From Seison nebaliae (taxonomy: Eukaryota; Rotifera; Pararotatoria; Seisonacea; Seisonidae): DNA of 64,000 bases. Positions 52,461 through 62,724 of this stretch are shown piece after piece. The notes below the pieces were generated by a model. The model did no database searches, was not told the DNA's origin, and was given only the letters and a program-made list of their open reading frames with translations. How positions within the stretch are numbered: the stretch's first letter is position 1; each line of letters opens with the position of its first letter. A program made the position numbers and the translations under genes. The stretch covers positions 99,519 through 163,518 of the forward strand of contig JALJEE010002185.1 in assembly GCA_023231475.1 (NCBI GenBank). The letters run 5' to 3'.

Positions 52461-55400
52461 CTAATCTTCATATTGCATATGATAACCTTGGAGATATCGT
52501 TCAGTTTCTTTGTTTAAACGGAATTTATGTTTCTCGATGAAGAACGTTCGATAGAGAACATAAGTGAGTGGCAATAATCCAAAGGTGATGGAAGCGATTA
52601 GAACTATCATAAATTTGGCTGTATTGCGAACAGTAGAAAGACTTTCCGCATGGAAGACACCTTGGTGGACGTCAACAGCAAAAAATGTTTCATAATCACA
52701 TAAAGAGTATAATGGATCGACGAGTTTAATGTTAAACATGTAAACACCAGGAATGTAAGGTTTAGGGAAACTTACAAAATTGTGAGTGGAATTATAAATG
52801 ATGAATGGTCGAATTCGTGGTTTTTCATTATTCTTCGGTCGATTTATTTCGGAATGACAATATAATTGTTCATACGCTAAAGTCGAATCGAAATATTCGG
52901 TGTGGTTTGTTGGTGCTGCACGACAACCGCTCGTTAATGTCGTTTCATTTGGGAAGAAGTCATAACGACCATTAATTTCTTGAATGAAGAATGATGAAGT
53001 GATTTCACTGTCAACTAAACGTTCGATACCATCCGTCGATTTTTCTATCAATCCGAGAAGGAAACGTATCTTATAACTGGCACTAATAGAAACTGGACAT
53101 CCAAACATTTGTTTATCATAGAATACTTTTTTATTATCGTTTCTGGTATTTTTAAATGCATATTTTGGAACTGAAATATAGTCAGGTAATGATTCTTTAT
53201 CGCAATAATGATTAATGAAATTGACAATCTTGTCACCATTTTGAGAAGTTTTATTTCCTATAAATAATGTTTCTTCAGTTATTTCATTGACGATGAGTAA
53301 TCGTCGAACAATTAGTCGTCGTTTACTATCACAAGTGATGTGAATACGTTTCTGGATAATTGGAGCGATTTCCATTCTGGAGAATTGGACAATGTTCAAA
53401 TTAACTGGAACAGAAATTAAATGTTTTCTTATCAGAATATTTAAACATTCACCATTTTCATCATTTTCAAATGTTTCTATTTTTTCTTTTATCAATTTAT
53501 TAACATTCAAAGTAGAAAAGAATTCTTGGCATTTTTTTGGTATAATTGATTGGACTATTATTAATCTCTTGTATGATATCGAACGATCTGAATAATTTAT
53601 TGAGGAGAAGGTTTTCAATTGAACAAATTGTGAGTGACTGATTTGAGCAGATAACCAGTCGAATATAATATTCACTTCTACTTCCGATTCAACTTCTATT
53701 CGAAATTCATCATTGATATCTAGAGAAATATCATCAATGTTGTTATCAATCGTTCGACTATTAATCCATTGAACTGATGAACTATCATATATGTGTAATG
53801 GATTATGAGTTATGAAATTAGTTTTGGTAAAATTCCAATTGTCATCTTCCCCAGAAATGATCTGTAAAGCATTTTCCCCATCCAGAAAAATATCGAGAGA
53901 TGTCATCGTCGATGATTGATATAATGAACTAGGAACTTCAATAATTCGACATCGATTTTTGTTAATATATTTCACTTTAAATAACTTCCACATACTTCCT
54001 GATACTTTACCAACAATTATGATATTTCGAATATCCTGAATTTCTAATTTGAAAATAATTGGATCAATCACATCTCCTGCCCAAATACATCGATAAAAGA
54101 TATTGAAATGAGTATTCAAATGAAATAAAGTTCCATTTTCGGTGAGGATTAAGAATGTACTGAAATCCACCATGAACATTTGAGGAGAACGACCGAATTT
54201 ATTTACTTCGTTTTCAGTGATTTTCTTTAAAAACTCATTATTGTGATAATTATAAAGATGGAAAGATTCGGTGGAATTATCATAATCTAAAATTCGAGCA
54301 ATAATAAAATGTTGAATTGATGTGCATCGAATAGAAAGCCAAAAAATATTATTTTCCGATAAACGGTAAATAGACTTCAATTCAAGTCCCTTAAAAATGA
54401 AAAGAAATTCATTAGCTGTCAGAATGAAAAACTTTTCAATTTTATCAATTAATAATATATCGGAGAATAATAATGTTTCATTTTTACGTAATATCGACTC
54501 CAAATTATATCCATAAATAGTTGGAGCTAAACTAAAATTTTTCGCAAATAAATCTGCAGTTTTCAATTGTTTCGAACTATACGGAACATGAAAAATCAAA
54601 TGATATTCGATAAAAGCAACAATAAATTGATCGCTAAATCGAATAAATTTTCCACCAGTTCCCTTCAACTTTTTCTCAATATCCAAATGTTCTTTTCTCA
54701 AATTCTTAGATATATTGATAACTTCATTTACTCCATCAACTTTCTTCGGTATATTCGTTTTCATTCTAGATAATAAAGTTTTCCTGAATAATTTCTGGTA
54801 AAGTGTCAATCCGAATTGTAAACGTTGAAACTGCTCAAGATATTGATATTTAATTAATTGAGTTGTGATTTCTTTCGAAGATTTCTTCGATTCGAAATTA
54901 AATAATCCATTTGGAACAATTAAATATATTTGTTGAAATTTATTAATTTCACAATGTTCCATTAAAAATGACGAGGAGTCGATGGATAAACGGAATTTGA
55001 TGACACCAAACCAGAAATAATGATTCACGTCTCTTATGTGATCATCGAAATAAATTAGACCTAGCCAATGTCGATGTCCACCATTCCATAATAAGAGAGA
55101 ATCCAAATGAACGATATTTCCTTTTATTACATCGATTTTCATTCTCGGTGTCAATCCGTGTAAATAAGCGTTATATGTGTCATTATCAACTGAGAGCATG
55201 GAAGCTTGCCAATGTCGTATTTGAATATAAAATCGAGCAATTTCAATTTTGTTTTGGGAGAATGATAATTGATTTGATCTTTTACCTCTCCTGTGTAGTC
55301 TGTCATCTAACGGTTCGATAAATTTAGTAAAATAATCGATTGTCACCATCCAATCGATGCAATGAGTTAAACGTCGAATAGATATTTCCTTTAGAAGTTC

Positions 55401-55721
55401 ATCCTTTTCCATTATCATTAAAGAACATTCTCTGAAACATTTTATTTCGTGAAAATTCTTTTTTTGTTTCGTCTGACAGAAATCTTCCAATTTTCCGTCA
55501 TTTTTCAATTTAAATTCAATTTTTCTTGTTATAAAAATTATGGAGAATTTATGAATAAGAAACGGATCGATCGACGGTTCAATACATCGATCTTCAACTT
55601 CAAATTCTCTAAATAAACCCACTTTTCCTCTCAATATTAATCCAGAACGAGTACACTTTATATCGAGAGATTCTCCGAAAGAAAAAAGAGACAAAATAAA
55701 AATATATTGAACAAACGTCAT
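52461..55721 (-). CDS. CatSper auxiliary subunit, epsilon/delta-like
   Basis: A single frame of 1086 residues. It starts with a signal peptide (FVQYIFILSLFSFGES) and has a very large extracellular part. One membrane helix lies near 1043-1067, with a short basic cytosolic tail. The membrane-proximal block (about 930-1035) carries the family signature: INGRYDFF, a GC pair, then C in LYCHSE, IIYNST-N, and PGVYMFNIKLVDPLYSLCDYETFFAV. This matches the conserved end of CATSPERE/CATSPERD (G-x-Y-x-F-x-x-K-I-x-DP-x-YS-x-C). These proteins form the canopy over the sperm flagellar Ca2+ channel. Assignment rests on the C-terminal third; the N-terminal beta-propeller is too diverged to align by eye. The lack of introns in 3.3 kb is odd, as vertebrate orthologues have many. 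Confidence 0.72.
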   Translation of the reverse strand: MTFVQYIFILSLFSFGESLDIKCTRSGLILRGKVGLFREFEVEDRCIEPSIDPFLIHKFSIIFITRKIEFKLKNDGKLEDFCQTKQKKNFHEIKCFRECSLMIMEKDELLKEISIRRLTHCIDWMVTIDYFTKFIEPLDDRLHRRGKRSNQLSFSQNKIEIARFYIQIRHWQASMLSVDNDTYNAYLHGLTPRMKIDVIKGNIVHLDSLLLWNGGHRHWLGLIYFDDHIRDVNHYFWFGVIKFRLSIDSSSFLMEHCEINKFQQIYLIVPNGLFNFESKKSSKEITTQLIKYQYLEQFQRLQFGLTLYQKLFRKTLLSRMKTNIPKKVDGVNEVINISKNLRKEHLDIEKKLKGTGGKFIRFSDQFIVAFIEYHLIFHVPYSSKQLKTADLFAKNFSLAPTIYGYNLESILRKNETLLFSDILLIDKIEKFFILTANEFLFIFKGLELKSIYRLSENNIFWLSIRCTSIQHFIIARILDYDNSTESFHLYNYHNNEFLKKITENEVNKFGRSPQMFMVDFSTFLILTENGTLFHLNTHFNIFYRCIWAGDVIDPIIFKLEIQDIRNIIIVGKVSGSMWKLFKVKYINKNRCRIIEVPSSLYQSSTMTSLDIFLDGENALQIISGEDDNWNFTKTNFITHNPLHIYDSSSVQWINSRTIDNNIDDISLDINDEFRIEVESEVEVNIIFDWLSAQISHSQFVQLKTFSSINYSDRSISYKRLIIVQSIIPKKCQEFFSTLNVNKLIKEKIETFENDENGECLNILIRKHLISVPVNLNIVQFSRMEIAPIIQKRIHITCDSKRRLIVRRLLIVNEITEETLFIGNKTSQNGDKIVNFINHYCDKESLPDYISVPKYAFKNTRNDNKKVFYDKQMFGCPVSISASYKIRFLLGLIEKSTDGIERLVDSEITSSFFIQEINGRYDFFPNETTLTSGCRAAPTNHTEYFDSTLAYEQLYCHSEINRPKNNEKPRIRPFIIYNSTHNFVSFPKPYIPGVYMFNIKLVDPLYSLCDYETFFAVDVHQGVFHAESLSTVRNTAKFMIVLIASITFGLLPLTYVLYRTFFIEKHKFRLNKETERYLQGYHMQYED

Positions 55722-55966
55722 TCTCTCTCACGATCAATATCAGTAAATTTATTTAATAAAATTAACCGTTGGAAATTTCATCACAAACCGTTTCCAAGTT
55801 CAATGACTACTTTTTCCTTCTTCGACCAATAGCCGAGAATTAGTTGAATATTACAACTCTTAATTTCGACCGTTAGGAAAATGTTATTGTGTGAAAGAAA
55901 ACTTAAATGTGTTGGAGAAGAAATTTAAAGAAAATGTAATTGTTTTGTTTAAACATTTTTTTTTAA

Positions 55967-57838
55967 TTAATTGAACTACAAATATGGAGAGATTAGAGAA
56001 TTTGGGAGATATGAGGAAAAATTGAACTTTCCATCGGAATCCACAATTTGCACAGTATACGAATGTTGTCATTGGTTCATCAGCACTTCTTGTTTGAACT
56101 TGATTATAAAAACAGTTATTCGAACGACATCTGCAAAAAATAATACATGAAATTTATTTAATGAAAAATGAAACTTTTTACAATTGAGCACATTCGTCTT
56201 AGTTCCTTGACGTACAGCAATCTGATATTGATCTATACTTTGTTTCGTCATAATTTTTCTTTCTTCTCTCAGTGATTCGGTTGCCATTTCCTGAAGAAAA
56301 AAATCTTTCCAATTTCAAATGAAAAAAATTTCAGAAACTTTATGTGTCATTTTGAGAAAATCATCGACAGAAATCACTTTAGCAATAACGTCAGCACGAA
56401 GACCTTTATTCGTTCTCAGATTGCTAATTCGACTCATAATATCTGATCGATAATATTGTTGTTTCGTAGGGAATTTTGTGTAAATCTTCTCTTCGATTTC
56501 AGCAGCTAATTTTCTGATATTATTCCGATCTGTAACAATTTCATTATCTTTCAACATCGAATCGATCAATTTGTCTCTCAATGTATTTCTGAGAGAAAAG
56601 ATGAGAAATTAAATGAAAGAAATTTCCAATTACCTCGGCGGTTCAACGAATGGCAACTCCTCTTCATCTTCCGTTGTACTTACTTTTTCAACTTTTTTTT
56701 TTTCCTCCGGTTCAATTTCCTGTTTCATTTTCTTTGGTTGATCACTCGATGGTACCGACGAATGATCATTAACAACTTTTCTTTTTTCATTTCTTGTTTT
56801 TTCTAAAAATAAATTTTCAATTTTCTTCACATTAAATTTTAATTAAATGTTTTCCATATATTTTGTCTTACCAAATATTTAGAAAATGAATTTTCATAGA
56901 TAAATTTACACATAAATTTGTCTTATAACGCAAACTTAGAAAAATGAGTTTGGCAAATTCTTTTTGAAAAATTATATATATAATATTATATTAACTTATC
57001 TGTTCTTTCCATGCACGGAATGTATTTTGAATGCTCTTCCTTATTTTCTCATCAGTACTCGTCTTGTAAAGTAAATTCAATTTTACTCCCAAACCAGATG
57101 CCTGAACATATCACAATTGGAATGATGGAAATTGGCTAACTTGTAAGGATTTACGATCAACTTTCGCTTTCTGTAATTCATCCAGAATCTTTCCCAATTG
57201 AGTCGAATCCTGATCTCAAATTTAATGGAACAAAGGCAATAAAATGAAAAAAATTACCACAATTTTCTCTTCGACCATCTGGTTAATGGGTTCCACATGC
57301 TTCATAATATCCATTTTCGTCTGTACTGCAATTGAAATTTGTGGATAAGTAAAAAATGAAATAAAATATTTTTCGATTCCAATTAAAAAGCTGAGTATTT
57401 AAAAATATCATTATAGATCTCTTATAATTAATGGCTTAATTATATTAAATAGTGGCAAAATAGTGTGCAAAATTTTATTTTTCGATTTTTATTAAAGACA
57501 ATAAATAGAATGAAAAATAATTCGAAAACGTTTTTATAAAAATAGAAAACAATTTTTCTATAAAAATTTTCTTAACTGATGAAATAATTTTATTTCTTTT
57601 TAATCGATTTCTTTATTCATAAAATTTGATGTAGTTTTTTATACCTTTTTATTCGTATCATCATCATTCCAAATATTTTTCCATTTACTTGAAGATACTT
57701 ACAGAGACTAGAATAAATTCTTCTTTCTAATCCAGTTCTATTCCTTTTCTTTATTTCGTTGAATACTTCTACTTTTTTTCCGAGTAATTGTCGATTATTC
57801 CTTTTCTTATTATTGGACCCTTCTATTTTTTCAACCAT
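55967..57838 (-). CDS. TCEA: Transcription elongation factor TFIIS
   Basis: Nine exons: 57838-57703, 57325-57258, 57209-57141, 57101-56996, 56802-56634, 56588-56339, 56290-56175, 56130-56028 and 55975-55967. They encode 341 residues. The N-terminal LW domain spans 69-126 ([14 protein letters not shown]...SLQASGLG...FRAWKEQ). A Lys/Glu-rich linker follows to about 182. Central domain II is about 183-275, with [15 protein letters not shown]. The zinc ribbon is about 303-341, with [19 protein letters not shown] and CANCGFRWK. The Asp-Glu of RSADEP inserts into the Pol II active site to stimulate RNA cleavage. The first intron is long (377 nt) and has a canonical GTAAGT donor. The last coding exon is only 9 nt. 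An alternative start is the Met in exon 2 (57313). Confidence 0.95.
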
Positions 57839-58112
57839 TTTTAAACATTTATCTTATTTATGTATTATTGTGTAAGTGTAAAATCTAACGTAAAATGTTT
57901 GCGATCTATATATTAATATAAGAAAAATCATATTTAATGTTTTCCAATTTACTTCTTTATCTTCATCCACTGCTTTCTCGTCTTTTGATCAACATGACGA
58001 ACTGTGTTTCCACTAGATGAATTAAGCTTATTGATTTTATTTTAACTAATTCTTTTCATTTTCATTTACTTCCTAAGAACGTCCTAATGTACATAATTTG
58101 GTTTATTTGGAA

Positions 58113-59463
58113 TTAAATAAATTGCCAAGCGAATGTGCAACATACAATAGGAATGAAGTTTCCTAATGAATTTTTGATGACATCTATAAAACTGATAGAT
58201 GAATCTGATAAATATAACGAGCGTAAAGTCCATGGTTCTGGTAAGAATATCCACATATCCTTATATTTCTCATACAATCGCGTTTCACCTTGGAAACAAC
58301 TTTTCCAAACGATCAGAAATAGAATTGTCCATTTAAAAAAGTCAATCATAAATTTTCCATTTTGGTTGATATGTTGTTTAGATAACCTCTTTTTCACATC
58401 AGCAATTCTCATGCAAATATATGTGAAAGAGAATAAGATGATGATTTGCCCCTCGGTTACCAAATACCTTCAGATATATAACGAAAATTAAATACAAATA
58501 ATAAAAATAATTTTCAAACAGATAATATAATGCATTGATGACGACGAAAACGAAATAATATTTATTACTGAATAGACCTACGAATTTCAAGAAACAATTT
58601 ATGAGATATAACATATTACGAACATAATATTGATAAATTATAGTTCAAGAAATAGCAGAAGAATTGGAAATATAATTATATTTATTATAAAATTTGAATA
58701 AATCAAATTTCAATTGATATTTCAAATGGTAAATGTAAAACTAACTGTAATTAGAACTTGAATCTGAAACTTTATTTGAAAAACAATTCGTATTAAAGTA
58801 AAGAAAGAATTCAAGAAAGTATGCAAAATACCTAGAGACATTATTATAGAAATTTTTAAATTAAAAGAATAAGGAAATGAAATAATTAACCAAAGATTAT
58901 GTCCAAAAATTTCATCATAAAAATAGAGCAATTCAAATGTTTCTATCTGTAACATGAAATTATTTTTCAATAAACAAATTTTAAAAGTTAACCATCGCTT
59001 CAGTTTGATTTGACATAAATTGATTAGAACGAACATCTTTATGTAATTCATATCCTTCCATCGTCAACCTGTGATTGATCGAATCTCCTACCAAATGGAT
59101 CGAAGCACCCATTACAAATACGGCGACTAAACCAATTTTAAACATTCTTTTCAACGGTAAATTTTTGTTTTTATCTTCAGACGGAGACCACATCTCATTA
59201 AAATAAAAGTGGTTATTTAAACAATTAAATTTCTAATATACCTTGTAAAGACACATTCCAACTACCACATTATATGCCATATGGAAGTAATCTCCTAAAC
59301 TTGGTCGATTCAAGGGAAACCATTTTGCTGTCAAAATCTAGAGCGATAAATTTTAACATTAATACTCTCAACTAACCATCACTATTGGACGACAAAAATC
59401 AAAAAGCCAATTAGCGATTGTCAGGGTTCCCCATACTCCAAAATTGAATTGTTCGTTTTTCAT
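58113..59463 (-). CDS. CLN6: CLN6 (ceroid lipofuscinosis protein 6) homologue
   Basis: Six exons: 59463-59377, 59337-59242, 59193-58993, 58946-58832, 58577-58520 and 58467-58113. They encode 303 residues, close to the 311 of the human protein. Family blocks are WLFDFCRPIV, KWFPLNRPSLGDYFHMAYNV, GASIHLVGDSINHRL, ETFELLYFYDE.FGH, YLVTEGQIIILFSFT and FLPEPWTLRSLYLS. At least six hydrophobic segments are present. CLN6 is an ER membrane protein that, with CLN8, exports lysosomal enzymes from the ER. The introns are 39, 48, 46, 254 and 52 nt. The 254-nt one has a GTATTT donor, and the others start GTTAGT, GTATAT, GTTAAC and GTTTGA. It is head-to-tail with TFIIS, 274 bp apart. Confidence 0.93.
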
Positions 59464-59469
59464 ATTCTT

Positions 59470-60499
59470 TTAAAAATTCTGCATTTATTACTAATTCTTT
59501 GACGCATACAAATAGTTATATTTTTAATAAAGATTTATTATCATGACGACAATCTAAATTGGAGAGTATTGAGAATTAGAGGTAAACTTTGAACTTCTAG
59601 TTAATTCAAGGATACATTTAAAGAGATAAACAATAAATAATCGAAAAGTTACAATAGTTACACTCTACATTATATGAAGAGAATATTTGGGCTCATCATC
59701 ACAAACATATTATAGATTATTTTTCTATAATATAGAATATCCCAAACAAATGAAATAGTGTGATGTAAACATAAACTAAATAATAATTTACTTCCTATGC
59801 CAATAGTTTTAAAATAAATAAAAAATTCAAATCGTCTTTTGATAACCAAATCAGAAATATTGAAAAGCCGCTTTTCAAAAACGACTGTTTGCGAAAGTAA
59901 CAATTTAACAAATACGTAAACTCCATATCGAATGGTTTTATTTCTATCAAGATCGATATCCTTATGGTATTGTGTAATACGTATGTCCTTTCATTTCTGC
60001 ATTATGTCAGGTATGGAGCTCAATTTTTTTAACCACAAATAATACAAACAGCTAAAATTGTTGCTTCGATTTCTTTCATCATAATGTTTCCACATAATGC
60101 TGTGACTACTTGACATCTTTTTCACATCTTCGAACATTATAACGAAAAAAGTTTTCGCAATGAACAATAAAGATATTTGTAAGTGTTTACATTTTATTTA
60201 TTAGATCATCATTTTATATATTGTTGTCGCATTGTAGCGGGAAATTTCCATAAATTAATTTCAAAGAAATTCGAAAAAATCAAAAAAAGCCGTCGCGAAG
60301 TTAAAAATGAAAAGATTGAAGAGCAATGTTCTATGATAATGTTAACTAAAGACAAATAATATTATTAGGTAAATATTAAAACAAATAAGATTAAATTTTA
60401 TACAATTACGAAAGATATCTTTATATATATTATATTATATAATTATTACTCAGCATTTTAAAAAAATGCAAAATCTGATAAATTTTATTCAATTGTACT
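59470..60499. other. Intergenic, serine protease 3' end to CLN6 promoter
   Basis: No coding frame is supported on either strand beyond short A/T-rich frames such as 59670-59903. Contains the CLN6 promoter and the protease 3' UTR. Confidence 0.55.
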
Positions 60500-62724
60500 T
60501 TATTGATTGTTTTCCATTGTTTCTTTCATCCAGGCTTTGAATACAGAGACAGTAGCATATATTCCTTTTCCACCACAAGTGTTATCTACACCATAGCTTG
60601 TAACTCCTGTTAGTGTAAATATGCCGTTCTCAAACTTGTATAATGGTCCACCACTGTCTCCTTTACAAGAATCCTTTTCTTCATCTGGGTTTCCAGCACA
60701 GAATGACACTGCTGTTTCCTTAGCTTCTAATTCACAGACACTATCCGCTTGAATAGGAAATGTAACTTTCCTCAACTTCTCAGAAATTTCTCCTTCTGCC
60801 GCTGTGTCATAAGAGAAATATAATAAGATATAAATTATAGAATTACAAACGGACATCTATCCTTCCCCATCCTGCTGCTGTTACTTCTTCACCTTCAGAT
60901 GGTCTATCATCGCTTATGCATATTGGTTGTGCTTTATCGTTGAAAGTTATTGCTTCACCGATTTTTATTAGATAAATGTCGTTGTATAAGTTAGTGTCCG
61001 ATGATTCATAATCAGGATGCTTTTAAATTTTAAATTATTGAAGTTATCAAAAAAGTATAATTAACCTCAAATCCTTGTTCAATTTTTATTTTTTTTTCTC
61101 CCGTGTCAACTTCCACCAAATCCAAATCGGAAATCACCACTTCGGAGTTCTTAACTTCTGCACTGAAGGAATTAAGTAATTATATAAATCTTTGGAATAT
61201 CTTCTAACTAACTCGGACATTCCTTCAAAACAATGGGCTGCTGTGACTATCCAATTTGAATTCACAATACTGCCACCACACAATTGCTCGCCTGCACTCG
61301 TTTTGATGTTAAGCGATACAATAAAAGGAATTGAATTATCAGTTACAATTTGTCCATTGACGATTCTGCTCGTTCTTCCTGATGTTCCGCAGTTCTTTGG
61401 AACTATGAAAGTAGAGTAAAAACAGTTGGTTATAACTATCATCTAAATCTAACATACGCCTTCGTCTAAAAAATATTCGATAAAGATTAAATTTGTATTC
61501 AACCAATAATATTAATTTTTTTTTAAAACCTGCAATAGTTGTTGAAGTTGGAGTGGTTGTTCCTTTTGTTGTTGGTTTAGTAGTCTCTTGGGTAGTACTT
61601 TGTGTAGTGTCTTTTGTGGTTAATTTGGTAGTCGTTTCTGTGGTTTGGTTCGTAGTATCCTTAGAAGTTTCTTCAGTATTCTCAGGTGTTGTATTTTCAC
61701 TAGAAATTGTAGTTCCTGTTGTAGTTATTTTTGTAGCAGTACTTTCTGATGTCACAGGTTCCGTATTTGTACTACTACCTTCAGTTGTTGCCGTGCTACT
61801 ACTCTTTACATTAACGTTTGTTGTTGATTCTTTGTTCACTGTTGTTTCTAGTTCTGAACTAGTAGTCTTTACAGATGAACTAGTTGGAACATTCTCTGTT
61901 TTTATAACATATTAATGATGAAGAAGAATATAGAATTTAAACTGGATGTTTTTGCCATCTCTGATGTTATCGTTGATGATTCTTTTGTGCTCGTACCAAG
62001 ATCTTGCATTGTTTTACCAGTTGTTTGCTCCTGTATTTCTGTCGATCTATTAGTGAATGTTTGAGAGAAAATTGTAGTTAATAAAATGAAATACATATTT
62101 TGGAAATAAAATAATGGGAAGGAAAGACCTAATTATATTTTGCATAATTAAATCTGATGATGCTAACTGTGATGGGCTCGAAGGCTCACTTGAGACAATC
62201 GGATCTTCTGATGTAACTTCTACGTTAGATGAAGATGCTTGAACAGTATTTACAGATTCCGTGTTTGGTGTTGTTAAAGTAGTAGCTCTTAAACTAGTTG
62301 AAGTATTTCCGATATTCAAACTGACTCTAAATCAATTAATGAAATCAAAGGTATCAAGAAAAGTTAAAACGAAGATTCGACTGTATCCGAAATGACCACA
62401 ACTGTTGCTAAAAGAATAATAAAGATCAGGTCTTCTAAATTTAGTAGAACATTAATTAGAGTTTAACTTGTTGTATCATCGTCTGTGTCACTTACACCTA
62501 AACTTTTGAAATGTACACCTAATACAACTAAATATAGAAGAAAAATTTTAATGACCAATAGAAATTGCTGCAGCAAGTCCACCACCCAGACCAAGTGTGA
62601 GAACTGCCAGAACTCCAATCAAAAGTGGAATCAGTCTAATAACAGAACTGTTGAAAAAGTAATTTTATGAAATTTCCAACAATTGAGATTTCCTTTCTTT
62701 CTTCTTTTTTCCCAATTCGTCCAT
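60500..62724 (-). CDS. Type II transmembrane trypsin-like serine protease with Ser/Thr-rich stalk
   Basis: Eleven exons: 62724-62681, 62647-62556, 62527-62468, 62407-62371, 62326-62129, 62046-61943, 61895-61530, 61402-61213, 61162-61066, 61019-60851 and 60801-60500. They encode 552 residues. A basic cytosolic tail (MDELGKKKKERK) precedes a Leu/Gly/Ala membrane helix (about 20-45). A Ser/Thr-rich mucin-like stalk spans about 60-300. The protease domain starts after Arg313 (R-IVNG). The catalytic triad is His357 (TAAHC), Asp410 (NDIYL) and Ser502 (GDSGGP). Asp496 at the S1 pocket predicts cleavage after Lys/Arg. Cys305 in the propeptide could pair with the Cys of PICIS, as in TTSPs that stay tethered after activation. 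One 28-nt and one 33-nt intron are predicted. An alternative start with a signal-like peptide exists at 62096. Confidence 0.88.

Noticed and set aside
52461-55721. Large signal-peptide/TM protein first considered as EMC1
   Set aside because: The C-terminus lacks the EMC1 ending; the membrane-proximal block fits the CatSper D/E family instead.
61493-61915. Val-rich 140-codon + strand frame
   Set aside because: It is the antisense of the Thr-rich stalk of the serine protease (ACN codons read as NGT).
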